The notes: generated by a model not told the origin, from the sequence alone. DNA of 64,000 nt from Acidobacteriota bacterium (GCA_019239425.1 JAFAZX010000045.1:434001-498000); one strand, 5' to 3'; positions 8,303-16,436 are shown, numbered from the stretch's first letter. Made by a program: numbers and translations.

Positions 8303-9175
8303 ATGGAAGCGAAGACGGAACTCATGCAGAGGCGGACGGGCATCAACTGGGCGACCACGATTGCGATGGTCGTCTTTCACGCGCTGGCGCTGGCGGCGCT
8401 CTTCACGTTCAGTTGGACGGCCGTCGCGGTGTCGGTCGTCTTGTGGTGGGTCTCGGGGAGCCTCGGCATCGGGATGGGCTTCCACCGTTTGCTGACGCAC
8501 CGCGGGTATAAGACGCCGAGGTGGGTCGAGTACTTCCTGACCGTGTGCGGGACGCTCACGCTCGAAGGCGGCGCCATCGACTGGGTGGTCACGCACCGCA
8601 TCCACCACGGGCACACCGACGCGCCCGGCGACCCGCACACGCCGCGCGACGGGACGTGGTGGGCGCACATGGGCTGGATTCTGACCGGCACGGCGCAGCA
8701 GCACGGCGAGGCCGTCATGTGGCGCTACGCGCCCGACCTGATGCGCGACCGCTTCCACGTCTTCCTCAACCGCTTCTTCTGGCTGCCGCAGATAGTGCTC
8801 GGCGTGACGCTCTTCGCCCTGGGCGGGTGGACGCTCATGCTGTGGGGCGTCTTCCTGCGCGTGACCGTGGGCCTGCACGCGACGTGGCTGGTCAACTCCG
8901 CGACGCACATGTGGGGCTCGCGCCGCTTCGAGACGACGGACGACTCGACGAACCTCTGGTGGGTGGCGCTCCTCACCTTCGGCGAGGGCTGGCACAACAA
9001 CCACCACGCGCACCCGACGGCCGCGCGCCACGGACTCGCCTGGTACGAGGTGGACGTGAACTGGTGGGGCATCCGCACGCTGCAGGCGCTCGGGCTCGCC
9101 AAAGAGATCAAGCTCATCAAACAGTCCGCGCTCAACCCCCGCGCCGAAGCCGAGCCGCTCAAGCGCGCCGCTTAG
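8303..9175 (+). CDS. Membrane acyl-CoA/fatty acid desaturase (delta-9 type)
   Basis: A 290-aa integral membrane di-iron desaturase that would introduce a cis double bond into acyl chains to adjust membrane fluidity. The three histidine boxes of the stearoyl-CoA desaturase group are visible: HRLLTHR, HRIHHGHTD and WHNNHHAHP. Hydrophobic segments flank them (TIAMVVFHALALAALFTF, VVLWWVSGSLGIGMGF, and two more near residues 160-200). The ATG at 8303 (MEAKTEL) follows AGGGGGCAGG; an in-frame TTG at 8270 is less likely. A family C palindrome follows the stop within a few bases. Confidence 0.9.
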   Translation: MEAKTELMQRRTGINWATTIAMVVFHALALAALFTFSWTAVAVSVVLWWVSGSLGIGMGFHRLLTHRGYKTPRWVEYFLTVCGTLTLEGGAIDWVVTHRIHHGHTDAPGDPHTPRDGTWWAHMGWILTGTAQQHGEAVMWRYAPDLMRDRFHVFLNRFFWLPQIVLGVTLFALGGWTLMLWGVFLRVTVGLHATWLVNSATHMWGSRRFETTDDSTNLWWVALLTFGEGWHNNHHAHPTAARHGLAWYEVDVNWWGIRTLQALGLAKEIKLIKQSALNPRAEAEPLKRAA

Positions 9176-9178
9176 AAG

Positions 9179-9243
9179 AGTGCCGGGTGCCGGGTGCCGG
9201 GTGCTGGTTCAAACCAAAACCCGGCACCCGGCACTCAACACCC
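9179..9243. repeat. Family C palindrome (C2)
   Basis: Variant heptamer GTGCCGG. Follows the desaturase gene and precedes the sensor kinase gene. Confidence 0.85.
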
Positions 9244-9275
9244 CTCTTTTCCTTTCCCCTCCTCCCTACCTTAAA

Positions 9276-10184
9276 ATGCGTCCCATGCGCATCGGGGGCC
9301 GCCGCAAGTCTGCCATCTTCTTCCTGACGTTCGGCATCTGCCTCGTCGTCCTCGCGCTCGTGCTCAACGTCGGCTGGATTCTGCTCAACTGGCGACAGGT
9401 GGCGCTGCTCGTCCTCGGCATCATCTTCTTCGGCCTCATCATCACGGGCCTCGTCCTCAACACCACCTTCCTCGTCCGCGAGATACGCCGCAACGAGCAG
9501 CACGACGCCTTCATCAACGCCGTCACGCACGAGCTGAAGACGCCGCTCGCCTCGATGCGCCTCTACCTCGAAACCCTCAAGTCGCGCGACGTGCCCGAGG
9601 CCCGCCGCCAGGAGTTCTACGACATCATGCTCGCCGACGGCGACCGCCTCCTCCACACCGTCGAGCAGGTCTTGCGCGCCGGCCGCACCGCGCAGAAGAA
9701 GCGCGCCCTCACCCTCTCGCACGTCGAACTCGGCGAGGTCGTCCGCGAGTGCGTCGAGCTCGCGCGACTCCGCCACGGCCTCGACGCGGGGGCCATCCGC
9801 TACGTCGAGTCGGCGGGGGCCGCGGGCGCCGACGTCTCCGGCGACCGCGAAGAGCTGCGCGCCGCCGTCTCGAACCTCCTGGACAACGCCGTGAAGTATT
9901 CGGACAAGGGCGTGAGCGTCGAGGTCGAGGTCGCGCCCGTCGACGAAAAGCTCTTGGCCGTGCGCGTGAAGGACAAGGGCATCGGCATCCACCGCAACCA
10001 GCTCAAGCGCATCTTCAAGCGCTTCTACCGCGTGCCCGGCCAATTCATGGCGCGCTTCAAGGGGACGGGCCTCGGCCTCTTCATCGTGCGCTCGGTCGTC
10101 GAGCGCCACGGCGGGCGCGTCTACGCCGAGAGCGAAGGGCTCGGGCGCGGCAGCACCTTCACCATCCAACTCCCGAGGGCCTGA
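9276..10184 (+). CDS. Sensor histidine kinase
   Basis: A 302-aa membrane histidine kinase. Two adjacent transmembrane helices (about residues 11-30 and 39-60) are separated by only a short loop, so there is almost no periplasmic sensor domain. The HisKA box AFINAVTHELKTPLASM carries phospho-acceptor His85. The HATPase domain shows the N box (NLLDNAVKYSD), G1 (VKDKGIGI), F box (FKRFYRV) and G2 (GTGLGLFIVRSV). The start is ATG 9276, after the family C palindrome at 9179-9243; the frame stays open through that repeat, which would give a false N-terminus. The cognate response regulator starts 6 bp after the stop. Confidence 0.9.
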   Translation: MRPMRIGGRRKSAIFFLTFGICLVVLALVLNVGWILLNWRQVALLVLGIIFFGLIITGLVLNTTFLVREIRRNEQHDAFINAVTHELKTPLASMRLYLETLKSRDVPEARRQEFYDIMLADGDRLLHTVEQVLRAGRTAQKKRALTLSHVELGEVVRECVELARLRHGLDAGAIRYVESAGAAGADVSGDREELRAAVSNLLDNAVKYSDKGVSVEVEVAPVDEKLLAVRVKDKGIGIHRNQLKRIFKRFYRVPGQFMARFKGTGLGLFIVRSVVERHGGRVYAESEGLGRGSTFTIQLPRA

Positions 10185-10190
10185 AACCGC

Positions 10191-10970
10191 TTGAGCAACG
10201 TTCTCATCGTCGAAGACGAGAAGCACCTGGCCGACGGCCTCCGCTTCAACCTCGAGGCCGAAGGTTACGAGGTCGAGACGGCCGCCGACGGCGAGACGGC
10301 GCTCCTGCTCCTGCTCGAAGAAGGCAGAAGCTTCGACGTGGTCGTGCTCGACGTGATGCTGCCCGGCGCGGACGGCTTCCACGTCGCCGCCGAGCTGCGG
10401 CACGCCGGCTCGTTCGTCCCCGTCCTGATGCTCACCGCGCGCGGCCGGCCCGAGGACGTGCTGCGCGGCTTCGAGTCGGGCGCCGACGACTACCTGCCCA
10501 AGCCCTTCGAGCTGGCCGTGCTCATCGCGCGCATCGGGGCTCTGCTCCGCCGCCGCGAATGGCTCCGGCACGACCGCGAGGCCGCGAAGCCCGCGGCGGC
10601 CGCGCCCGCTTCGAAAGTCGAAGACGAGAGGCGCGGGGACGAGCCTGAGACTTTCTCCTTCGACGGGAAGTCCATAGACTTCTCCGCGCTCGAGCTGCGC
10701 ACGAAGGGGCGCACGCTGCGCCTGACCCTGATGGAGGCGGAGTTTCTGCGCCACCTCGTCCGCCGCGCGGGCCAGGTCGTCTCGCGCAAGTCCCTGCTCG
10801 AAGAGGTCTGGGGCCTGCACGAAGACACGGACACGCGCGCCATCGACAACTTCGTCGTGCGCCTGCGCAAGTACATCGAAGACGAGCCTTCGCGCCCGCG
10901 CCACCTGCTCACCGTCCGCGGCGTGGGCTACCGCTTCGTCGCCGAGGTGGAAAGCGAAAGGGAGTTTTGA
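10191..10970 (+). CDS. OmpR/PhoB-family response regulator
   Basis: A 259-aa two-component regulator. The receiver domain (about 1-120) has the acidic pair EDE at residues 8-10, phospho-acceptor Asp54 in VLDVMLPGADG, a conserved Thr in MLTARG and Lys in YLPKPFE. An Ala/Lys-rich linker (about 125-160) leads to a winged-helix trans_reg_C domain ending GVGYRFVAE. The start is a TTG at 10191, six bases after the kinase stop, indicating one operon and coupled translation. A family A palindrome directly abuts the stop codon and may act as a transcript-end hairpin. Confidence 0.9.
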   Translation: MSNVLIVEDEKHLADGLRFNLEAEGYEVETAADGETALLLLLEEGRSFDVVVLDVMLPGADGFHVAAELRHAGSFVPVLMLTARGRPEDVLRGFESGADDYLPKPFELAVLIARIGALLRRREWLRHDREAAKPAAAAPASKVEDERRGDEPETFSFDGKSIDFSALELRTKGRTLRLTLMEAEFLRHLVRRAGQVVSRKSLLEEVWGLHEDTDTRAIDNFVVRLRKYIEDEPSRPRHLLTVRGVGYRFVAEVESEREF

Positions 10971-11042
10971 ACCACAGAGACACAGAGGCACAGCTTCGAA
11001 GCAATAAGTCAACAAGCTGTGCCTCTGTGTCTCTGTGGTTCA
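10969..11042. repeat. Family A palindrome (A3)
   Basis: Abuts the stop codon of the response regulator and ends before the PfkB gene; arms GAACCACAGAGACACAGAGG and inverse. Confidence 0.85.
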
Positions 11043-11068
11043 ATCTTCTTCAGAGCTAGATTCAACCA

Positions 11069-11992
11069 ATGAGTGCAGAACCCCAAACGCCGCTCGTCGT
11101 CGGACTCGGCGAGCTGATCTGGGACATGTTTCCCGAGGGCCGGCGGCTGGGCGGCGCGCCTTCGAATTTCGCGTACATCTCCCGTCTGCTCGGGGACGAG
11201 GCGGCCGTCGCCAGCCGCGTCGGGCGCGACGCGCTCGGGCGCGAGGCCGCGGGGAGGCTGGGGCGCGCGGGACTCTCGACCCGCTACCTGCAGACGGACG
11301 GAGAGCACCCGACCGGAACGGTCGGCGTGCGCATCGGCGCGCACGGCGAGCCGCACTTCAACGTCAACGAGAACTCGGCGTGGGACTACCTGGAATGGAC
11401 GCCGGCCTGGGAGGAGTTGGCCGGGCGCGCCGCGGTCGTCTGCTTCGGCACGCTCGGCCAGCGCCGGCCCGAGGCGCGCGAGACCATCCAGAGCTTTCTC
11501 GCGGCGACGCGCGCGGACGCGCTCCGCCTCTTCGACGTGAATCTGCGCCACTCCTTCTTCACGCCCGAGATGCTCGCGCGCTCGCTCCGCCTCTCGACGG
11601 TCGTCAAGCTCAACGCCGAGGAGCTGACGTCGGCCGCCTCGATGCTGAAGCTGAAAGCCGCGGGCGAGCTTGAGACCGCGCGCGAGCTGCTCGGACTCTT
11701 CGACCTCCGCCTCGTCGCCGTCACGCGCGGCGCACGGGGAAGTCTCCTCGTTTCACATGGCGAGGCGGACGAACACCCGGGCTTCCGCGTCGAACAGATC
11801 GCCGACGCCATCGGCTGCGGCGACGCCTTCGCCGCCGCCCTCGCGCACTGCCTGCGCCGCGGCGCCCCGCTCGCGCTCTCGAACGAAGTCGCCAACCGCG
11901 TCGGCTCCTGGCTCGCCACACAGACCGGCGCCACGCCCGAGGCAGACCCCGCGACAATCGCGCGCCTGCTCGAAGGATTAACAGAGCAGTAG
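11069..11992 (+). CDS. PfkB-family carbohydrate kinase (fructokinase-like)
   Basis: A 307-aa ribokinase-fold sugar kinase, cytoplasmic. The N-terminal PfkB signature region is GLGELIWDMFPEGRRLGGAPSNFA, with the usual GG sugar-contact pair. The C-terminal signature is DAIGCGDAFAAALAHCL, whose Asp in CGDAF is the catalytic base; the family consensus GAGD is GCGD here. ELIWDMFP is typical of bacterial fructokinase-like members, but the sugar is not certain. The last codons CAG-TAG lie in the left arm of a family B repeat, so the repeat supplies the stop. A family A palindrome lies upstream. Confidence 0.85.
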   Translation: MSAEPQTPLVVGLGELIWDMFPEGRRLGGAPSNFAYISRLLGDEAAVASRVGRDALGREAAGRLGRAGLSTRYLQTDGEHPTGTVGVRIGAHGEPHFNVNENSAWDYLEWTPAWEELAGRAAVVCFGTLGQRRPEARETIQSFLAATRADALRLFDVNLRHSFFTPEMLARSLRLSTVVKLNAEELTSAASMLKLKAAGELETARELLGLFDLRLVAVTRGARGSLLVSHGEADEHPGFRVEQIADAIGCGDAFAAALAHCLRRGAPLALSNEVANRVGSWLATQTGATPEADPATIARLLEGLTEQ

Positions 11993-12095
11993 GCAGTAGG
12001 CAGTACGCCCCGCGTTAAGAACGTTGACGGATTAAACTGAGGCTTCCGACAGCGGGGTTTTCAACTGCCCACTGCCATCTGCCTACTGCCTACTG
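11986..12095. repeat. Family B palindrome (B1)
   Basis: Left arm CAGTAGGCAGTAGGCAGTA overlaps the stop codon of the PfkB gene; right arm ACTGCCATCTGCCTACTGCC. The loop resembles that of B8. Confidence 0.85.
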
Positions 12096-12116
12096 TTTTG
12101 CTGTATTCTTAAAGCA

Positions 12117-12899
12117 ATGGCACCGAGGACTGTGAAGGCGACGCGTTACGTGACGCCGCTGCGCGAGGGCGGGAGCCTGCCGGCCATCGTGGAGGCGGAC
12201 GACGAAGGGATGTACGTCCTGAAGTTCCGCGGCGCGGGTCAGGGGACGAAGGCCCTGATCGCGGAGCTGCTGGCGGGCGAGCTGGCGCGCGCCTTAAGTC
12301 TGCCCGTGCCGGAGATCGTCTTCGTCGAGCTGGGCGCGGAGCTGGCGCGCACCGAACCCGACCCGGAGATACAGGACTTGATCCGCGCGAGCGCCGGCCT
12401 CAACCTCGCGCTCGACTACCTGCCCGGCTCCATCGCCTTCGACCCGGCGGCCGAGAAGGTCGAAGCGGGCCTGGCCTCTGCAATCGTCTGGTTCGACGCC
12501 TACGTGACGAACGTGGATCGCACGGCGCGCAACACCAACATGCTCATGTGGCACCGCAGGCTCTGGCTCATAGACCACGGCGCCGCGCTCTACTTCCACC
12601 ACTCCTGGGACAATTACCTCGAACGCAGCCGCGCCCCCTTCAAGCAGGTCAAAGACCACGTCCTCCTCCCCTCCGCCTCCGAACTCGAAGCGGCGGACGC
12701 GCGGCTCGCGCCGCTCGTCAACGCGGAGTTGTTGAGAGAGCTGCTCTCCTTCGTCCCCGAAGAGTGGCTCGCGGGCGAGGCGCGCTTCCCCGAAGCGCGG
12801 GCGCACCGCGAAGCCTACTTCGAATACTTACGCTCGCGCATGGAGGCGCCGCGCGACTTCGTCAGGGAGGCGGCCGATGCCCGAGCCATGTCCGTTTGA
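12117..12899 (+). CDS. HipA-like kinase domain protein
   Basis: A 260-aa protein with the compact HipA/PI3-4-kinase-like fold. It has a glycine-containing beta region with YVLKFRGAGQGTKALIAELLAGELA, where Lys is the likely ATP contact. A catalytic loop WFDAYVTNVDRTARNTNML carries Asp and Asn, and a metal-binding motif is LIDHG. It lacks the N-terminal domain of HipA toxins. The start codon codes ATG at 12117. Its last 23 bases overlap the DUF3037 gene, so the two are translationally coupled. HipA-like/DUF3037 pairs recur in bacteria. By family analogy it may phosphorylate a protein, but the target is unknown. Confidence 0.75.
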   Translation: MAPRTVKATRYVTPLREGGSLPAIVEADDEGMYVLKFRGAGQGTKALIAELLAGELARALSLPVPEIVFVELGAELARTEPDPEIQDLIRASAGLNLALDYLPGSIAFDPAAEKVEAGLASAIVWFDAYVTNVDRTARNTNMLMWHRRLWLIDHGAALYFHHSWDNYLERSRAPFKQVKDHVLLPSASELEAADARLAPLVNAELLRELLSFVPEEWLAGEARFPEARAHREAYFEYLRSRMEAPRDFVREAADARAMSV

Positions 12900-13278
12900 C
12901 TACGCGGTCGTCCGCGTCGTCCCGCGCGTCGAGCGCGGCGAGTTCGTCAACGCGGGCGTCATCGTCTCCTGCCCCTCGCAGAACTACCTCAGGGCGCGCG
13001 TCGAGCTGGACGCCGCGCGGCTCGCCGCCCTCGACCCGACCTTCGACCGCGAAACGGTCGAGCGACACCTCGCGGCCATCCCGCTCATCTGCGAGGGCGG
13101 AGCCGGAGGAGGCCCCATCGGCCTGCTGCCGCAGCGCGCGCGCTTCCACTGGCTCGTCGCCCCGCGCAGCACCATCATCCAGACCTCGCCCGTCCACACG
13201 GGCTTCTGCGAAGACGGCGACCGCGTCCTCGAACACCTCTTCGAGCGGATGGTTCTCCCGCCGAAAGTCGCCGGGTAG
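12877..13278 (+). CDS. DUF3037 family protein
   Basis: A 133-aa protein matching the DUF3037 pattern: DYAVVRVVPRVERGEFVNAGVIVSCP near the N-terminus, the RARFHWLVAPRSTIIQTSPVHTG core (positions about 88-110), and a C-terminal helix LEHLFERMVLP. There is no signal peptide or membrane segment. The ATG at 12877 is preceded by GGGAGGCGG inside the kinase gene, and the two reading frames overlap by 23 bp. The family has no defined biochemical role. Its obligate neighbour here is a HipA-like kinase, so it may be the partner, substrate or antitoxin-like control of that kinase. Confidence 0.75.
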   Translation: MPEPCPFDYAVVRVVPRVERGEFVNAGVIVSCPSQNYLRARVELDAARLAALDPTFDRETVERHLAAIPLICEGGAGGGPIGLLPQRARFHWLVAPRSTIIQTSPVHTGFCEDGDRVLEHLFERMVLPPKVAG

Positions 13279-13282
13279 ATAA

Positions 13283-13362
13283 TTCACCACAGAGACACAG
13301 CTCGGACACAGCTTAATGCTTTTAGCTGTGTCCGAGCTGTGTCCCCGTGTCCCTGTGGTGAA
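13283..13362. repeat. Family A palindrome (A4, variant)
   Basis: Arms TTCACCACAGAGACACAGCT and inverse with C-to-G changes (CCCGTGTCC), between the DUF3037 gene and the fasciclin gene. Confidence 0.8.
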
Positions 13363-13471
13363 ATTTCTTAACCCAAAAATTTTTCCCCGCCGCCTAAAAC
13401 CGCCCGCCGAGTGCGCCCCGTATATCGGGCAAGTTTCGGGATAACTTAACTACTTACGGAGGGCATGAAAG

Positions 13472-14053
13472 ATGAGGAGAAGTGTGTTTGCTTTGGCGTT
13501 GGCGGCGGCCGCGTCGCTGCTGGCGGTGGGCGCTTCGGCGCAGATGATGGGCGGCGGCACCGCCAACAATAACCCGATGGTCGGCGGCGCGCCGATGTAC
13601 AAGACGAAGAACATCGTCGAGAACGCGATGAACTCGGCCGACCACACGACGCTGGTCGCGGCGGTGAAGGCCGCGGGCCTCGTCGAGACGCTCCAGAGCA
13701 AGGGGCCGTTCACGGTCTTCGCGCCGACCAACGCGGCCTTCGACAAGCTGCCGGCCGGCACGGTCGAGACGCTCGTCAAGCCCGAGAACAAGGCGACGCT
13801 GACGAAAATCCTGACCTACCACGTCGTCGCCGGCAACTACGACTCGAAGAAGCTGATGCAGCTCATCAAGAAGGGCGGCGGCCAGGCGACGCTCAAGACC
13901 GTGAGCGGCGGCAGGCTCACCGCCCGCATGAACGGCATGAACGGCATCTCGCTCACCGACGAGAAGGGCGGCACCTCGAACGTCACCATCGCCGATGTCC
14001 GCCAGTCGAACGGCGTCATCCACGTCATAGACACGGTCGTCATGCCTAACTAG
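13472..14053 (+). CDS. Secreted fasciclin (FAS1) domain protein
   Basis: A 193-aa exported protein with a signal peptide (residues 1-23, ending ASAQ) and a single FAS1 domain. The H1 box is GPFTVFAPTNAAFDKLP, followed by LTKILTYHVVAGNY and the H2-like VHVIDTVVMPN at the C-terminus. FAS1 proteins mediate adhesion or matrix binding. The start is ATG 13472 with GGAGGG about 10 nt upstream; an overlapping ATG at 13465 is in another frame. The stop is followed by a divergent family B repeat. Confidence 0.88.
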   Translation: MRRSVFALALAAAASLLAVGASAQMMGGGTANNNPMVGGAPMYKTKNIVENAMNSADHTTLVAAVKAAGLVETLQSKGPFTVFAPTNAAFDKLPAGTVETLVKPENKATLTKILTYHVVAGNYDSKKLMQLIKKGGGQATLKTVSGGRLTARMNGMNGISLTDEKGGTSNVTIADVRQSNGVIHVIDTVVMPN

Positions 14054-14060
14054 GCCGAAG

Positions 14061-14200
14061 CAGTAGTTAGTAGACGGGCAGACAGTAGGCAGTAGTCAGT
14101 AGACAGCGGGCCGAATCCGGCGTAGGTTGATGAAGCCATCGGCCTAAACGAGGAACGCCGGGTTCCCTGCTGTCTACTGACTACTGCCTACTGTCTACTG
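14061..14200. repeat. Family B palindrome (B2, diverged)
   Basis: Long diverged arms (CAGTAGGCAGTAGTCAGTAG / CTACTGACTACTGCCTACTG) around a 60-nt loop, between fasciclin and MsrB genes. Confidence 0.8.
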
Positions 14201-14212
14201 AGGTTTCACACC

Positions 14213-14704
14213 ATGGACAGACGAAGCTTCATCACCTCGGCGCTGGCGTTGGGGGCGTTCGCGGCGCTCGACGCGCGGGCGGCCGACAAGGGGCGCGCAG
14301 CCGTCGGCCGGGTCGTCAAAACGGATGAGGAGTGGAGGAAGCTCCTGACGCCCGAGCAGTTCGAGGTGGCGCGGCGCGGGGGCACGGAGGCGCCGGGTTC
14401 GAGCCCGCTCCTGGAAGAGCACCGGCGCGGGACGTTCCAGTGCGTCTGCTGCGACCTGCCGGTCTTCAGCTCGAAGGCGAAGTACGACTCGCACACTGGC
14501 TGGCCGAGTTTCTGGCAGCCCGTCTCGAAGCGGCACGTGCGCGAGAAGGAGGACCGGAGCCTGCCCTCCGAAGTCAGGACCGAAGTCCTCTGCGCCCGCT
14601 GCGACGCGCACCTCGGCCACGTCTTCGACGACGGCCCCGAGCCGACGGGCCTGCGCTACTGCATGAACGGCGTGGCCCTGAAGTTCGTCCCCGGCAAGGG
14701 ATAA
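14213..14704 (+). CDS. msrB: Peptide-methionine (R)-S-oxide reductase, exported
   Basis: A 163-aa MsrB that repairs R-methionine sulfoxide. Zinc ligands are visible as two CxxC pairs (CVCC and CARC), with the core TGWPSFWQPV, HLGHVFDDGP and RYCMNG, where Cys150 is the catalytic residue. The N-terminus MDRRSFITSALALGAFAA looks like a Tat-type signal (RRSF), so the protein probably acts in the periplasm. A second resolving cysteine is likely among the CxxC/CVCC residues. A family B repeat lies just upstream of the start, and the nested D/F palindromes lie downstream. Confidence 0.9.
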   Translation: MDRRSFITSALALGAFAALDARAADKGRAAVGRVVKTDEEWRKLLTPEQFEVARRGGTEAPGSSPLLEEHRRGTFQCVCCDLPVFSSKAKYDSHTGWPSFWQPVSKRHVREKEDRSLPSEVRTEVLCARCDAHLGHVFDDGPEPTGLRYCMNGVALKFVPGKG

Positions 14705-14851
14705 GGCGGAAGCCCGACCGTGAGGGAGGGCGTCTGTCGTAAGGCGGAAGGATGAAGGCGGAAGGATGAAGTGAAGGCAGCAACGCCTTCCGCCTTCATC
14801 CTTCCGCCTTCATCCTTTTCCACGCCCTCCCTCATGGTCGGGCTTCCGCCT
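14703..14851. repeat. Family F outer palindrome enclosing D1
   Basis: AAGGCGGAAGCCCGACCGTG (from 14703) and its inverse ending at 14851 surround D1, a palindrome within a palindrome between MsrB and the Spy-like gene. Confidence 0.7.
14741..14818. repeat. Family D palindrome (D1)
   Basis: Heptamers AAGGATG and AAGGCGG with their inverse; it is nested inside the family F palindrome. Confidence 0.8.
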
Positions 14852-14859
14852 CGATATTC

Positions 14860-15270
14860 TTAATGTTCGCGCGGGGCGTCATCGCCGCCGCCTCTGACGC
14901 GACCGCGGCGGCCGCGCCCTTCGTCGCGCGACTTGCTGAACTGCTCCCACTGCTCGGGGGTCAGGACTTGCTTCAGGCGCTCGTCCGTGTCCCTGCGAAT
15001 CTCTTCGAAGCGCGGCTCGGACTCTTTGCGCAGGGCCTCCAGGCGGCTGCGCGTCTCGCCGAAGATCTGCTGCACCTGCGCCTTCTGCTCCGGCGTCAAC
15101 TTGAGGTCTTCGCTCATCCTCTCGATGCGGTCGGGCCGCCCCTGCCGCCCGCCGTCGCGCACCCACGCGCGGTAGGCCGAGGGCGCGAGCGCGCCCGCCG
15201 CGAACCCGAGGAGGAAGATGGCGAGCGCCGCCGAGCGCACGAGCCAACTGCTTCTGCTCACCCTGTCCAT
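14860..15270 (-). CDS. Spy/CpxP-like periplasmic protein, membrane-anchored
   Basis: A 136-aa protein with one N-terminal transmembrane segment (about 11-30, SAALAIFLLGFAAGALAPSA). A helical periplasmic part follows with the LTXXQ-like elements LKLTPEQKAQVQQIF and LTPEQWEQF, and the tail is Arg/Gly-rich. LTXXQ proteins (Spy, CpxP, ZraP, CnrX) are envelope-stress chaperones or metal/stress sensors. It is the last gene after an ECF sigma factor and an anti-sigma factor, and the upstream stop (TGA at 15273-15275) lies 2 bp before this ATG, so translation is coupled. An upstream in-frame GTG at 15276 is the alternative start. It could modulate the anti-sigma factor as CnrX does; that is inference. 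Confidence 0.75.
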   Translation of the reverse strand: MDRVSRSSWLVRSAALAIFLLGFAAGALAPSAYRAWVRDGGRQGRPDRIERMSEDLKLTPEQKAQVQQIFGETRSRLEALRKESEPRFEEIRRDTDERLKQVLTPEQWEQFSKSRDEGRGRRGRVRGGGDDAPREH

Positions 15271-15272
15271 AG

Positions 15273-15758
15273 TCACCTCGCCGCCTCGTCCTCAGCCCCG
15301 TAGAGGGACGTGAGCACCTGGTCGTACGTCATCTGTTCTTCGCCGCCGTCGTCTAAGATTACTGACTCCGCCGTGTATGCGTTGCTCGACGCGAGTTGCT
15401 GCGCGTTCGTCTCGTCCGAAGGCGCGACGAAGGTGAAGACGGCGAGCGCGACGGTCGTCGCCGCCAGCGAGGAGACGAGCAGCCCCGCCGACTTCCAGAG
15501 CCGCGCGAGCGTCCAGCCCTCTTCGGCCGCGCGCCGCTCGCGCAGGGCGGCCAGCACGCGCGTCTGGAAGAAGGGCGAGGGCTCGAACGTCTCGGCCGCG
15601 CGCGTCTTCAACATCAGCGAGGAGAGCTGCGCGGCGGCGACGGCCCGCCGGCAGTCCTCGCAGACTTCGGCGTGCGCGCGGACGGCCGCCAGCTCGGCCT
15701 TGCCCAGGCTCGACAGCGGCGCTTCCTCCAGAAGCTTCTTGATGTGTTCGTCCCTCAT
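15273..15758 (-). CDS. Anti-sigma factor with zinc-finger-like N-terminus
   Basis: A 161-aa single-pass membrane protein. The N-terminal cytoplasmic part has a HAEVCEDCRRA motif, matching the His-x3-Cys-x2-Cys of ZAS anti-sigma domains. A transmembrane helix spans about residues 94-115 (SAGLLVSSLAATTVALAVFTF), and a short acidic periplasmic tail follows. It lies immediately downstream of the ECF sigma gene, and the next gene starts at its stop. By family logic it would hold the sigma factor at the membrane until an envelope signal is sensed. The start is ATG 15758 (MRDEHIKK); the upstream extension runs toward the family G repeat. Confidence 0.75.
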   Translation of the reverse strand: MRDEHIKKLLEEAPLSSLGKAELAAVRAHAEVCEDCRRAVAAAQLSSLMLKTRAAETFEPSPFFQTRVLAALRERRAAEEGWTLARLWKSAGLLVSSLAATTVALAVFTFVAPSDETNAQQLASSNAYTAESVILDDGGEEQMTYDQVLTSLYGAEDEAAR

Positions 15759-15769
15759 CGCTGCACCTG

Positions 15770-15821
15770 CCAATCTCAATCCTTAACAATTTCAAATCTC
15801 GAATTTGAAGTTTCAAATTCT
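15770..15821. repeat. Family G A/T-rich heptad repeat (G1)
   Basis: TTCAAATCTCGAATTTGAA with neighbours, ending in the sigma-factor stop codon. Confidence 0.65.
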
Positions 15822-16400
15822 TAGCAGCTTCTCGACCGCCTCGCGCATCCGTCGGCGCGCGCGCATCGCCTTGACCTTGACGTTCGACTCCGACCAGCCC
15901 GTCGCCTCCGCGACCTCTCTGACCGAAGCCTCCTCGCCGTCCATCAGCATGAGGACGAGGCGGTCGTCCTCGGACATCGTGCTCAAGACCTTGTCGGCCA
16001 GGTCGGCCGCGACCACCGCGCGCTCGATTGAGGGCTGCTGTCCGGCCGCCTCGACCGCGAGGTTGTTTTCAAGCCAGTCGCCCTCCTCTTCCGAGAGGTC
16101 GGAGGCCGTCAGCTCCGGCCTGCGGCGCGCGCTGCGCAGGAGGTTGAGGCAGGTGTTGGTCGCAATCCGCGTCAGCCAGCCCTCGAAGGAGCCGCGCCCC
16201 TCGTAGGTGTCGAGCTGCGTGAACGCTTTCAAGAATACTTCCTGCGCGGCCTCCTCGACCTGCTCGCGCCTTCGGAAGAAGCGCGACGCCGTGCGGAAGA
16301 CGCGGGGGCTGTGTCTGTGGACGATCTCGCCGAAGGCGGACTCGTCGCCCGCGCGCGCCAGACGCGCAAGCTCCTCGTCCGGCGCATGTTCCAACTCCAA
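15813..16400 (-). CDS. ECF RNA polymerase sigma factor
   Basis: A 195-aa sigma-70 family protein of the extracytoplasmic-function type. Region 2 (about 20-90) includes FFRRREQVEEAAQEVFLKAF and GSFEGWLTRIATNTCLNLLR. Region 4 (about 130-190) includes the recognition helix WSESNVKVKAMRARRRM. There is no region 1 or 3. It sits between two Spy-like genes and directly before an anti-sigma gene, suggesting an envelope-stress role. The last two codons and the stop are formed by the family G repeat (AAATTTGA type sequence). Four matching promoter-like motifs in the window (see findings) are candidate targets. Confidence 0.92.
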   Translation of the reverse strand: MELEHAPDEELARLARAGDESAFGEIVHRHSPRVFRTASRFFRRREQVEEAAQEVFLKAFTQLDTYEGRGSFEGWLTRIATNTCLNLLRSARRRPELTASDLSEEEGDWLENNLAVEAAGQQPSIERAVVAADLADKVLSTMSEDDRLVLMLMDGEEASVREVAEATGWSESNVKVKAMRARRRMREAVEKLLRI

Positions 16401-16436
16401 CGGCAGTGTCGCGTCCCGTCCCTGTCGGGTGAAGGG

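Noticed and set aside
9180-9275. N-terminal extension of the sensor kinase
   Set aside because: It is coded by the family C palindrome (GAGCRVLVQTKT type residues); the ATG at 9276 is followed directly by the membrane helix.
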